Positions 26,070 through 34,001 of a stretch of 34,082 nt of DNA are shown here, one piece after another (the stretch's first letter is position 1; the number at the start of each line of letters is the position of its first letter). A program made the translations under genes and the position numbers. The notes beneath the pieces were generated by a model. It saw only the letters and a program-made list of their open reading frames with translations, was not told where the DNA came from and did no database searches. Origin of the DNA: Prosthecobacter sp. (lineage in GTDB: Bacteria; Verrucomicrobiota; Verrucomicrobiia; Verrucomicrobiales; Verrucomicrobiaceae); the NCBI GenBank assembly GCA_030833205.1, contig JAURHS010000022.1, positions 1-34,082 of the forward strand, given 5' to 3'.

Positions 26070-28850
26070 ATGATGCGTCATGCTCTTCCCCTGCTCCTGC
26101 TTGCAGGTGCACTCCATAGCCAGCCTTCACCCAACTTCATCATTCTCATGGGCGAGGCTCAGGGTTGGGCCTCGACCTCGGAGCCACTGGATGATCGCCA
26201 TCCCAAGGAGAGCCAAAGCGATTTCCTGCTGACTCCCAACCTTGATGCGCTGGCCCGGCGAGGCATCCGTTTTTCGGATTTTTATGCGGCATCGCCGCGC
26301 TGCACTCCAACGCGGGCCGCGCTTTTTACCGGGCGCAGCCCGGCGCAATTGGGCATGACCTTTGTCAATGAAGGCGGCGAGGGCAAAAAAAGCGGCGCGC
26401 CCACTCCAGGCTTAAGCCGCGTGGAGAGCCTCACGGAGTTGCCGCTTGGCACGCCCACCATGGGCAGCCTGCTCAAGTCCAGAGGCTACCGCACCGCGCA
26501 TTTCGGCAAGTGGCATGTGGGTCGCAGCGATCCGGCAAGTCTTGGCTATGAACAAAACGACGGAGCCAACAGCAATGACGGCCCCGAGCATGTGCAGGAA
26601 CCCAATCCCACTCAGGCTCATGCCATCACCCGTCTGGGTCTGGAGTTCATTGCCGAGCAGGCCCGTGCCAAACAACCGTTTCTGCTGCAAATCTCCCACT
26701 ATCCCGGCCGCAGCCCTGAAGCGGCTTCTGCCCCCTTCCTCGAAGAAGCCAAGGCCCGCCTTGGCAGCAGGCTTGATGCGATGCGCCTTGGGCTGGCTGC
26801 CGGCAATGCCGAGGCCGATGCGACCTACGGCGAGATCTTTCGCGCACTGCGCGATCACGGTCTGCTTGAAAACACCTACCTCATTTACACGGCCGATCAT
26901 GGCGCCCAAGGCAACCGCGCCAATGGCGGCCTGAAGATGGGCAAGGGCAGTGTGTGGGAAGGCGGCCTGCGCGTGCCCTTGATTGTCGCAGGGCCGCAGA
27001 TCAAGCCCAATCAGTTTGCCCATCAGCGCGCCAGCAGCGTTGACCTGCTGCCCACCGTGCTTGATCTCGCAGGGCTGCCTGCATCCCAATGGCCAAGAGG
27101 CCTTGAGGGCAGCAGCCTAAGACCGCTGTTTGCCGAGGCCAAGGGCGCTGAGCTCAAGCGCGCGCACCCTGAGCTGCTCATCCATTTTCCGCACCACGAC
27201 AAGGATCCGATGGGCCCGGCCTCAGCACTGCTGCAAGGCCCCTGGAAGCTCATCCATTTTTACCGCGACGATCAGTGGCAGCTCTACAACCTCGATGAGG
27301 ATCTTGGCGAAACCAGGGATCTGGCAGCGGCCCAACCGCAGAGACTCGCGCAGCTCAAGGCCGACATGAGCGCGGCCCTGCAGCGCGTGAAGGCGAAGCT
27401 GCCACAGGCTGATCGGACAAGGCCAACCCAACAGGCCGAGCCCCAGCCCACGCAGCCGCAGCAAGGCGGCATGAGCAAGCCAGGCGGCAAGCCAGGGCCG
27501 CAGAAAAAAAACCGTGGGATGGTTGATGCAGGGGGTGGAGGTGCGACGGTTGAGCCCGCGCAGGTGCCTTCGTATTTGGGCAATGCCTGGCTCTGCCGAC
27601 CTGGGGCCGATGTCTGTGATCTCTCCCTGTTGGCATGGCAGGATCTCAAGGTGGAGGTGTTTTTTGGTCAGGCCCAAGGTGAGTTGGCGCAGCACGCTGA
27701 GGTGGCGCTGAGCGCCGGCGTGCCCAAGACCATTTCCCTCAAGCCCCTGCGGCCCAACAGCGCTCAATGCTATCAAGTGCGCTGGCTGCCCAAGGACGGG
27801 CCGCCGGTGCAGGAGGCGCCTGCTTACTTCCACACGCAGCGCCGCGTGGGTGAGGGGTTTCAATTCGCGCTGCAGGCCGACAGTCATTTGGACACGGCCA
27901 CCTCGCCTGAGCTGTATCAGGAAACCCTGCGTCTGGTTGGCGAGGGCGGGCATGACTTTCTCATCGACCTGGGCGACACGACGATGGTCGATAAGTTTGG
28001 CCGTTTCTACACCCGCGCGCAGTCGCAGTATTTGGCCCAACGCTATTATCTGGGACTGATTGCGCACAGCCTGCCTGTCTTCATGGTGCTTGGCAATCAC
28101 GATGGGGAACGCGGCGGCCTTGGCGCAGAGCCGGCGATGGCGTTCTGGAGTCTGCCCAGGCGCAAGGCCTTCTTTCCCAATCCCGAGCCCGGCGGCATTT
28201 ACAGCGGCAATGACTTCAGGCTGCCTGAGTTGGGCCTGTTGCAGAATTACTTCGCCTGGCAATGGGGTGACGCGCTCTTCATCGCGCTGGATCCCTTCTG
28301 GAGTTCAGGCGCCCGCGCCAGCGATGATCCCTGGTCCAGCACTCTTGGTGAGGCCCAGTACCAATGGCTCAAGCGCACGCTGGAGGGCTCGCAGGCGCGC
28401 TACCTGTTTGTGTTGATTCATCACCTCAGCGGCGGCCTGCAGCGCGATAGCCGCGGCGGGGCCAGTGCGGCGCTCAGCGGCGAGTGGGGCGGCCGCGATG
28501 CGCAGGGGCGCGATGCCTTCAAGAGCCGGCGGCCCGGCTGGGAGATGCCGATCCACGCGCTGCTTTGCAAGCATCGCGCCAGCGCGGTGTTTCACGGACA
28601 TGACCACCTCTATGCCCACGAAGAGCTCGAGGGTCTGGTGTATCAGGAGGTGCCGCAACCCGGACACCCTGGTGGCAATGTGGGCAAGGCGCAGGACTAC
28701 GGCTATCGCGGCGCAGTGCTGGGCAGCAGTGGCTTTGTGCAGGTGCAGGTGGATGCGCAGGCCGCCGTCGTTCGCTACATCGGCAGCTCACTGGACCCGA
28801 CGCAAAGCGGCCGCCTTCGCGATGAGTACCGCATCGCGCCGAGGCGCTGA
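26070..28850 (+). CDS. Secreted sulfatase-like and metallophosphoesterase fusion protein
   Basis: The 926-residue protein has a signal peptide (MMRHALPLLLLAGALHSQ). A sulfatase-fold domain (about 20-445) has a standard formylglycine motif CTPTR at Cys 78, GKWHVGR, and GKGSVWEGGLRVP, but the first metal-ligand pair reads GEAQ (28-31) where active sulfatases have DD, and the later pair is D276/H277. A Pro/Gln/Gly/Lys-rich linker (about 447-495) follows. A phosphatase N-domain and a calcineurin-like metallophosphoesterase (about 598-900) come next, with all usual ligands: ADSH (604-606), GD (636), GNHD (676-677), HH (784-785) and GHDH (844-846). The phosphoesterase half is strongly similar to that in the giant protein (NYFAWQWGDALFI.LDPFW, HGHDHLY). 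Phosphate-ester cleavage outside the cytoplasm is likely. Sulfatase activity is doubtful. It is the last gene of the run, convergent with pheT. Confidence 0.88.
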   Translation: MMRHALPLLLLAGALHSQPSPNFIILMGEAQGWASTSEPLDDRHPKESQSDFLLTPNLDALARRGIRFSDFYAASPRCTPTRAALFTGRSPAQLGMTFVNEGGEGKKSGAPTPGLSRVESLTELPLGTPTMGSLLKSRGYRTAHFGKWHVGRSDPASLGYEQNDGANSNDGPEHVQEPNPTQAHAITRLGLEFIAEQARAKQPFLLQISHYPGRSPEAASAPFLEEAKARLGSRLDAMRLGLAAGNAEADATYGEIFRALRDHGLLENTYLIYTADHGAQGNRANGGLKMGKGSVWEGGLRVPLIVAGPQIKPNQFAHQRASSVDLLPTVLDLAGLPASQWPRGLEGSSLRPLFAEAKGAELKRAHPELLIHFPHHDKDPMGPASALLQGPWKLIHFYRDDQWQLYNLDEDLGETRDLAAAQPQRLAQLKADMSAALQRVKAKLPQADRTRPTQQAEPQPTQPQQGGMSKPGGKPGPQKKNRGMVDAGGGGATVEPAQVPSYLGNAWLCRPGADVCDLSLLAWQDLKVEVFFGQAQGELAQHAEVALSAGVPKTISLKPLRPNSAQCYQVRWLPKDGPPVQEAPAYFHTQRRVGEGFQFALQADSHLDTATSPELYQETLRLVGEGGHDFLIDLGDTTMVDKFGRFYTRAQSQYLAQRYYLGLIAHSLPVFMVLGNHDGERGGLGAEPAMAFWSLPRRKAFFPNPEPGGIYSGNDFRLPELGLLQNYFAWQWGDALFIALDPFWSSGARASDDPWSSTLGEAQYQWLKRTLEGSQARYLFVLIHHLSGGLQRDSRGGASAALSGEWGGRDAQGRDAFKSRRPGWEMPIHALLCKHRASAVFHGHDHLYAHEELEGLVYQEVPQPGHPGGNVGKAQDYGYRGAVLGSSGFVQVQVDAQAAVVRYIGSSLDPTQSGRLRDEYRIAPRR

Positions 28851-28883
28851 TGATGCTACGGCGCGTTGGGCACTGCTGCCGGC

Positions 28884-31289
28884 TTACTGGCGCAGCGTGG
28901 CGGGCAGCGCCTTGGTGAGGGCCGCAACCACGCGCGCGTGGGCTGCATCAACCTCCGCAGCTTCAAGGGTGCGGTCTGCGGCGCGGTAGGTGAGACTCCA
29001 GGCCTGAGATTGACGATCGGCGCCCAAGCGCTTGCCGCTGGGATCGCGGAACACATCGAAGAGTTCGCGGCCCACCAGCAGCGGCTCGCTGAGGCCTTCA
29101 AAGAAGGCGCTGACCTTGGCGGCGGCACAGTCAACCGGCAACTCGAAGGCCACATCGCGGGTGATGCTCGGGAAGCGCGGCAGTTCGGCAAACTTGGCCG
29201 GTCCGCTGCGCAGCTGCCGCAGGGCACTGGGCAACAGCTCGGCGACCAGCCAGGCCGCACGGCCATGGCCTTGACGGACACGGGCGGGATGCACCTGCGC
29301 CACCCAGCCCAGCACGCGATTGCCAACCCGCAGTTCTGCCGCCAGCACGAAGGCTGCGTTGGCTGGCAGAGTCTTGAGCTCGATGCGTTGCGGAGCCCAG
29401 AATCCTTCGAGCAAACCGAGCAGATCGTGGAAGTCTGCGGCGGCAGGCTCGGCCTGATGCCAACTGCGGGCCTGTGCCGGGCCGCCGATGAGCAGGCCCA
29501 GGCGTTCCTCTTCGCGCACACCGCCCTTGGGCAGCGGCAGGAACACGCGACCGACTTCAAAGAAGCGCAGCCGCTCACTGCCCTGATGCGCGTTGCGATC
29601 CGCCACGGCAAGCAGGCCGGGGATCAGGCTGGGGCGCAACACCGCATGATCTTCTGAGAGAGGATTGCTCACCGCCGCGCCCTGACCCTGCGCATTGCCG
29701 AGGGCCTCGGCGACCTGCGCCTGTGAAATGAGGCGCAAACACTGTGCCTCCTGCAAGCCGCGGGCGGCCAGGCTGCGGCGCATCGCCATGGCCTCGTCGT
29801 ATTGGCGGTCCGGGCTGTTGCCGCCGGCGGCAGCCATGAACTGCGCAGTCAGACGCGAGGGCACCTGATCCAAGCCAATGACGCGGGCCAGCTCCTCAAT
29901 CAAATCCACCGGCCGCTGCAAGTCCAGGCGCCATGGCGGAATCTGCCACAGGCTGCCCTGCGCGTCGCTCTGCACGGCCTTCAGACCAAGGGCCTGCAGG
30001 ACCTGCTCGACCTGCGCTGCGGATAGATCCGCGATGCCCAGCAGCCTGCGCGCGTGGGCGAGTTCGAGGCGTTGTGGGGCCGGTGCCGACGGCATCGCGC
30101 CGGCCACGCGCAGCTGCGGTTCCATGCTGCCGCCGGCGCATTGCACGATCAGCTCACAGGCCAACTGACTGGCCTGGGCAATCTGCGCGGCATTGACCCC
30201 GCGCTCAAAACGGTAACTGGAATCACTGCCCAGGCCCAAGCGCCGGGCGCTGCGACGCACCGATGAGGGATCGAAGGTGGCGCTCTCCAGCAGAATGCGC
30301 TTGGTCTGCGCACTGACACCACTCTTGGCGCCGCCCATCACGCCGGCCAAGGCAAGGACTTCGCCGCTGCCCGAGGCTATGACCAAGTCCTGCTCGTCGA
30401 GAGCGTACTCGCGGTTGTCCAGGGCCAGAAACACCTCGCCCTTGGCGGCACGGCGCACCACGATGCCGCCTTGGATCTGGTCGGCGTCAAAGGCGTGCAG
30501 GGGCTGGCCAAGCTCCATCATGACAAAGTTGGTGACATCCACCGCGCTGTTGATGCTGCGCAGACCAATGCTCTCCAGGCGCTGCTTGAGCCAGGCGGGG
30601 CTCTCTGCGACCTGCACGCCCTCGATCAGGCGGGCGCTGTAGTAAGGGCAGCCTGGATCGGCAAGGCTGACCTCAGCTTCAGTGGCCGCTCGCTGCGCCA
30701 CCTCAGCCCTCAGAGCCGCGGGCTCATGCGCGGGCAGTTTGGCCAAGGCGGCCAACTCGCGGGCCAGGCCCCAATGGCTCAGGAGATCCGGGCGGTTGGG
30801 CGTGACTTCAATTTCAAGCAGCGTGTCATTGCCAAGCCACTGGCTCAGGGGCGTGCCCAAGGGCGCGTCCTCAGGCAGAATGGCCAGACCGCCATGGTCC
30901 TCGCCCATGCCCAATTCACGGGCGCTGCACATCATGCCCATGGACAACACGCCCCGCAATTTGCCCTCGCGGATTTCGATGCCGCCGGGCAATTTGGCGC
31001 CGGGCAAGGCCAGCGGGATTTTGTCGCCGGCCTTGAAGTTGCGCGCGCCGCAAACCACTTGGCGCGTCGCGCCGCTGCCGTCCTGCACCTGACAGACGCT
31101 GAGGCGATCGGCATCGGGATGCGGCACAAAGGACTCGATGCGCCCGACGACAACCTGCGGACTGCTGACGCCGAGCACGCGGATGTCCTCGACCTCCACG
31201 CCGGCAAAGGTGAGCCAGTCTGAAATCTGCGCGGTGTCGGCCTCACCGAGCTCCAGATGCGTCTTCAACCAATTGAGGGAAACAAGCAT
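28884..31289 (-). CDS. pheT: Phenylalanine--tRNA ligase beta subunit
   Basis: PheT is the 801-residue beta subunit of the (alpha-beta)2 phenylalanyl-tRNA synthetase and carries the editing site. Visible regions are the N-terminal MLVSLNWLKTHLELGE, the tRNA-binding EMAP-like domain (about 40-150; GRIESFVPHPDADRLSVCQV), the central DFTPNRPD-type segment EVTPNRPDLLSHWGLARE with the B3/B4 editing region, the B5 domain, and a C-terminal anticodon-binding domain with FPSITRDVAFELP and FRDPSGKRLG. The length is normal. It lies 23 bases after pheS and is surely co-transcribed with it. It converges on the sulfatase/phosphoesterase gene, with 33 bases between the stops and no obvious terminator hairpin there. 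Confidence 0.97.
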   Translation of the reverse strand: MLVSLNWLKTHLELGEADTAQISDWLTFAGVEVEDIRVLGVSSPQVVVGRIESFVPHPDADRLSVCQVQDGSGATRQVVCGARNFKAGDKIPLALPGAKLPGGIEIREGKLRGVLSMGMMCSARELGMGEDHGGLAILPEDAPLGTPLSQWLGNDTLLEIEVTPNRPDLLSHWGLARELAALAKLPAHEPAALRAEVAQRAATEAEVSLADPGCPYYSARLIEGVQVAESPAWLKQRLESIGLRSINSAVDVTNFVMMELGQPLHAFDADQIQGGIVVRRAAKGEVFLALDNREYALDEQDLVIASGSGEVLALAGVMGGAKSGVSAQTKRILLESATFDPSSVRRSARRLGLGSDSSYRFERGVNAAQIAQASQLACELIVQCAGGSMEPQLRVAGAMPSAPAPQRLELAHARRLLGIADLSAAQVEQVLQALGLKAVQSDAQGSLWQIPPWRLDLQRPVDLIEELARVIGLDQVPSRLTAQFMAAAGGNSPDRQYDEAMAMRRSLAARGLQEAQCLRLISQAQVAEALGNAQGQGAAVSNPLSEDHAVLRPSLIPGLLAVADRNAHQGSERLRFFEVGRVFLPLPKGGVREEERLGLLIGGPAQARSWHQAEPAAADFHDLLGLLEGFWAPQRIELKTLPANAAFVLAAELRVGNRVLGWVAQVHPARVRQGHGRAAWLVAELLPSALRQLRSGPAKFAELPRFPSITRDVAFELPVDCAAAKVSAFFEGLSEPLLVGRELFDVFRDPSGKRLGADRQSQAWSLTYRAADRTLEAAEVDAAHARVVAALTKALPATLRQ

Positions 31290-31312
31290 GGCAGGAAAGG
31301 GGCTTGGGCGGT

Positions 31313-32335
31313 TTAGGCAAACTGAGCCAGGAAGCGGCTGTCGTTTTCGATGAGGTGGCGAATGTCGCCGATGCCATGCAAAATCATGGTCAGGCGCTCC
31401 AGGCCCATGCCAAAGGCAAAGCCACTGACCCGCTCGGGATGCAGCAACTCATCGCCGCGTGTGCGGCTCACCGCCTCAAAGACTGCGGGGTCCACCATGC
31501 CGCAGCCGGCAATTTCAATCCAACGCGCCTCTCGGCCCTTGGCCTCAAGCTTGACATCAATTTCAAAACTGGGCTCGGTGAAGGGAAAGAAATGCGGCCG
31601 AAAACGCACCGCTGTGCCACTTCCCAAGAGCTCCTTGAAGAAAAACTCCAGCGTGCCTTTGAGGTCGGCAAGGCTGACTTCATCGGCCACATAGAGGGCC
31701 TCGATCTGATTGAAGACGCTCAAATGGGTGGCGTCGATTTCATCGCGGCGGTAGGCCGCCCCCGGAGAAATGATGCGCACCGGCAGACTCTTCACGCTTT
31801 CCAGGGTGCGAATCTGCACACTGGAGGTGTGGGTGCGCAGCAACTTGCCATCAGGCATGTAAAAGGTGTCGCTGGGATGGCGCGCCGGATGGTCCTCCGG
31901 AGTGTTGAGCGCATCAAAGCAATGCCAGGCAGTTTCCACCTCCGGGCCTTCGGCGAGCACAAAGCCCAATTTGCGCAAAATGCGCACGGCCTGATCGCGC
32001 ACCTGAGTCAGCGGATGCAGACTGCCCTGCCCTGCTCCCGGGCGACCGGGCAGCGTGATGTCCAAGCCGGCCACGGCTGCGGCGTCCTTGGCAGCCTGCA
32101 GGGCCTCCTGCTTGGCGCTGAGGGCCTGGGTGATGGCCTCGCGCACCTCGTTGAGTTTGGCGCCAACCTCGCGCTTGAGCGCGGGGTCCACATCGCGCAT
32201 GCCGGCGCTTAAGCTGGTGAGGTGGCCCTTCTTGCCCAAGTACTCCACGCGAAAGGCTTCAATGGCAGCCTCCTCGGTGAGGGTGTAGAGAGCTTGCAGA
32301 GCCTGAGCCTTGAGGGAGTCGAGTTGGGACAGCAT
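31313..32335 (-). CDS. pheS: Phenylalanine--tRNA ligase alpha subunit
   Basis: PheS is the 340-residue catalytic alpha subunit, which charges tRNA-Phe. It has the N-terminal coiled-coil arm (KALQALYTLTEEAAIEAFRV-like region, then YLGKKGHLTSL), the class II motif 2 region RPHFFPFTEPSFEIDV, and motif 3 GFAFGMGLERLTMI. The substrate-binding segment HPSDTFYMPDG is preserved. The start is ATG 32335 (MLSQLDSLKAQ). An in-frame TTG at 32380 would place the start inside the leader hairpin and adds residues not expected for the family. It is followed by pheT after 23 bases and preceded by rplS 106 bases upstream on the same strand. Confidence 0.97.
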   Translation of the reverse strand: MLSQLDSLKAQALQALYTLTEEAAIEAFRVEYLGKKGHLTSLSAGMRDVDPALKREVGAKLNEVREAITQALSAKQEALQAAKDAAAVAGLDITLPGRPGAGQGSLHPLTQVRDQAVRILRKLGFVLAEGPEVETAWHCFDALNTPEDHPARHPSDTFYMPDGKLLRTHTSSVQIRTLESVKSLPVRIISPGAAYRRDEIDATHLSVFNQIEALYVADEVSLADLKGTLEFFFKELLGSGTAVRFRPHFFPFTEPSFEIDVKLEAKGREARWIEIAGCGMVDPAVFEAVSRTRGDELLHPERVSGFAFGMGLERLTMILHGIGDIRHLIENDSRFLAQFA

Positions 32336-32359
32336 GGGCGAATGGGGGCAGTAATATTC

Positions 32360-32395
32360 CTTGAGCAGGCTGGCTGACAAGCCGGCGTCCTCAAG
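32360..32395 (-). promoter_or_regulatory. Hairpin in the rplS-pheS spacer, possible pheS leader element
   Basis: CTTGAG (32360-32365) pairs with CTCAAG (32390-32395), and after a 3x3 internal loop GCTGGC (32369-32374) pairs with GCCGGC (32381-32386), including one G-U pair, around a 6-base loop. The structure ends 24 bases before the pheS ATG. No U-tract follows on the minus strand, so it is not a typical intrinsic terminator. It may be a processing, attenuation or translational control element of pheS. Confidence 0.42.
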
Positions 32396-32441
32396 CAGCC
32401 ACGGGCCAACTGCGCCGCGAGCGATCCCGGCCTGACCTCAA

Positions 32442-32801
32442 TCAGGACTCGACATATGCCTGGTCCTTGACGGACATGGCGTCCTTGCCCTGGCGCTTGC
32501 GCAGGTAGTGCAGGCGGGCGCGGCGCACCTTGCCGGACTTGGTCACTTCGACCTTGGCCACCTTGGGGCTGTGCAGGGGGAACACGCGCTCAACGCCTTC
32601 GCCGTAAGAGATTTTGCGCACGGTGAAGGCCTCATTGAGGCTGCAACCCTTGCGGGCGATGACGATGCCAGCGAAGATCTGGATACGCTCCTTGTCACCT
32701 TCGATGACTCGGGTGTGGACCTTCACGGAATCCCCCACGCGGAAGGAGGCGACGTCTTTTTTGAGCTGCTCGGCTTGCAGTTTGGAAATGAGGGTGCTCA
32801 T
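32442..32801 (-). CDS. rplS: 50S ribosomal protein L19
   Basis: L19 sits at the interface of the 30S and 50S ribosomal subunits. The 119-residue protein shows the full family pattern: [53 protein letters not shown] and a basic C-terminus with [16 protein letters not shown]. The C-terminal extension VKDQAYVES is short and acidic, which is normal. The gene lies alone between coaX and pheS, without trmD or rimM, which often neighbour it in other bacteria. Confidence 0.97.
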   Translation of the reverse strand: MSTLISKLQAEQLKKDVASFRVGDSVKVHTRVIEGDKERIQIFAGIVIARKGCSLNEAFTVRKISYGEGVERVFPLHSPKVAKVEVTKSGKVRRARLHYLRKRQGKDAMSVKDQAYVES

Positions 32802-32812
32802 GGCGTTGAAGG

Positions 32813-32868
32813 GAGAGAGGAGGAAACCCGGGGCACTGGGGCCGCTGCAACAGGCAGCAACCTCTCTC
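32813..32868 (-). promoter_or_regulatory. Structured 5' leader of rplS
   Basis: GAGAGAGG at 32813-32820 and CCTCTCTC at 32861-32868 are perfect 8-base complements. Within their 40-base spacer GCTGC (32844-32848) and GCAGC (32854-32858) form an inner hairpin with a 5-base loop. On the minus strand the outer stem closes 11 bases before the rplS start, so it could sequester the pyrimidine-rich region before the ATG. Autoregulatory leaders for L19 are known in other bacterial groups; the link here is inference. Confidence 0.45.
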
Positions 32869-32933
32869 AGGCCAAGGGGGCGGGCAAGGTGCAGGAGAAC
32901 GGCGATTTGGCAACCGCTTTTTGCGGCAGCCCC

Positions 32934-33692
32934 TCAGCCCTGCGCCAGCAGACCGACAAGGCGCAGGCCCTTGAGGGTCAGATCCTCGTCCACCACAATG
33001 CCCAGCTCTGGCATGCCGCCCACGATCCAGGAGGCGTCTCCGCCCGTGGCCACCACGCGGATTTGCCCGCCACCAAGCTCAGCCCTCAAGGCCGCCAGAA
33101 TCCCTTGAACCATACCGCGGTAGCCCAAGGCAGCACCGGCCTGGATGGCGCCCACGGTGCTGCGCCCGATGGCAGAAATCGGCTCCGCCAACTCCACCTT
33201 GGGCAACAGAGCCGTGCGCTCGTGCAGGTAGTCGGTCATCAGCCGCAGGCCCGGGGCAATCACCCCGCCCAAATAGCTGCGCTGTGCGGAGAGAATATCG
33301 AAGGTCACTGCCGTGCCAAAATCAATGCCTATGCCCGGCGCCCCGTAAAGGTGGGCCAAGGCCACCGCATTGGCCAGACGATCCGGCCCAATGCTCTGGG
33401 GCTGCGGGTAGTCAATGCCAATGCCCAGGAGACTGTCATGGCGCAACTCCAGCAAACCTGGCTGGGCCTGCTTCCAGGCGGCCGTGGCCGCGGGCACCAC
33501 CGAGCTGAGCACCACGCGCCCGAAGGACCACCCCGTCAGCGCCTGCGCAATGGTCTGCGGCGTTGTCCCTGCCGTGGGCAAATCGCGGCGCTGCAAAAGA
33601 CCTGCGCCCTGCCCAGCGGCCTCATCCGCACTGGCCAAGGCCAGCTTGGTGCTGCTGTTGCCCACATCCACCAGTAAAAAATCGGCCTGCAT
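32934..33692 (-). CDS. coaX: Type III pantothenate kinase
   Basis: CoaX phosphorylates pantothenate with ATP, the first step of coenzyme A synthesis; the type III enzyme has an actin-like ASKHA fold. The 252-residue protein has the N-terminal phosphate loop LLVDVGNSSTKLALA, the central GPDRLANAVALAH, IGIDFGTAVTFDIL with the catalytic-site Asp, GGVIAPGL, and VVATGGDASWI near the C-terminus. The start is ATG 33692 (MQADFLLVDVGNS). Longer frames upstream would add about 40 unconserved residues before the first strand. It lies between nadB and rplS on the same strand. No birA gene, a common neighbour elsewhere, is seen. Confidence 0.95.
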   Translation of the reverse strand: MQADFLLVDVGNSSTKLALASADEAAGQGAGLLQRRDLPTAGTTPQTIAQALTGWSFGRVVLSSVVPAATAAWKQAQPGLLELRHDSLLGIGIDYPQPQSIGPDRLANAVALAHLYGAPGIGIDFGTAVTFDILSAQRSYLGGVIAPGLRLMTDYLHERTALLPKVELAEPISAIGRSTVGAIQAGAALGYRGMVQGILAALRAELGGGQIRVVATGGDASWIVGGMPELGIVVDEDLTLKGLRLVGLLAQG

Positions 33693-34001
33693 GACGACGG
33701 TGCAGGCCCGGCCCGCTGCGGGCATCATGCCCTCAACCGCGGCCGCTGGCAACCCCTGAGGCGAACATCCTGCCCACCCATGGCCGGCGCCGGCAAGCCT
33801 TGGCTGCAGGACCATCAGGCCAACAGCTCATCGGGGCGTTTTTTGCAAGATTCCTGGTAGGAATGTTCATGGAGGGGAGTCGGTGAAGTCTTCCACATCG
33901 ATTCGCGTGCAGTATTCTTGAGTGGAATCCTTTTAAGGTAGACCTCAAGTCTGAGCTCAAGTGTTTTGCCCCCCGTGCTTTCAGGGTTGAGAAAGCCTGC
34001 C
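33693..34001. other. Non-coding spacer between nadB and coaX with short repeats
   Basis: No gene is supported in this 309-base stretch. It is less GC-rich than its neighbours between about 33840 and 33965. It holds a perfect inverted repeat ATTCCT-GGT-AGGAAT (33850-33864) and two direct CTCAAGT copies 12 bases apart (33944 and 33956), with one inverted CTTGAG at 33917-33922. These could be operator half-sites for coaX, but no clear promoter was found and no U-tract terminator for nadB is visible. Confidence 0.4.

Noticed and set aside
33733..33960. Possible small reverse-strand gene of 75 codons upstream of coaX
   Set aside because: No start context, no recognisable domain, biased Arg/Ala composition, and it overlaps the repeat-containing spacer.
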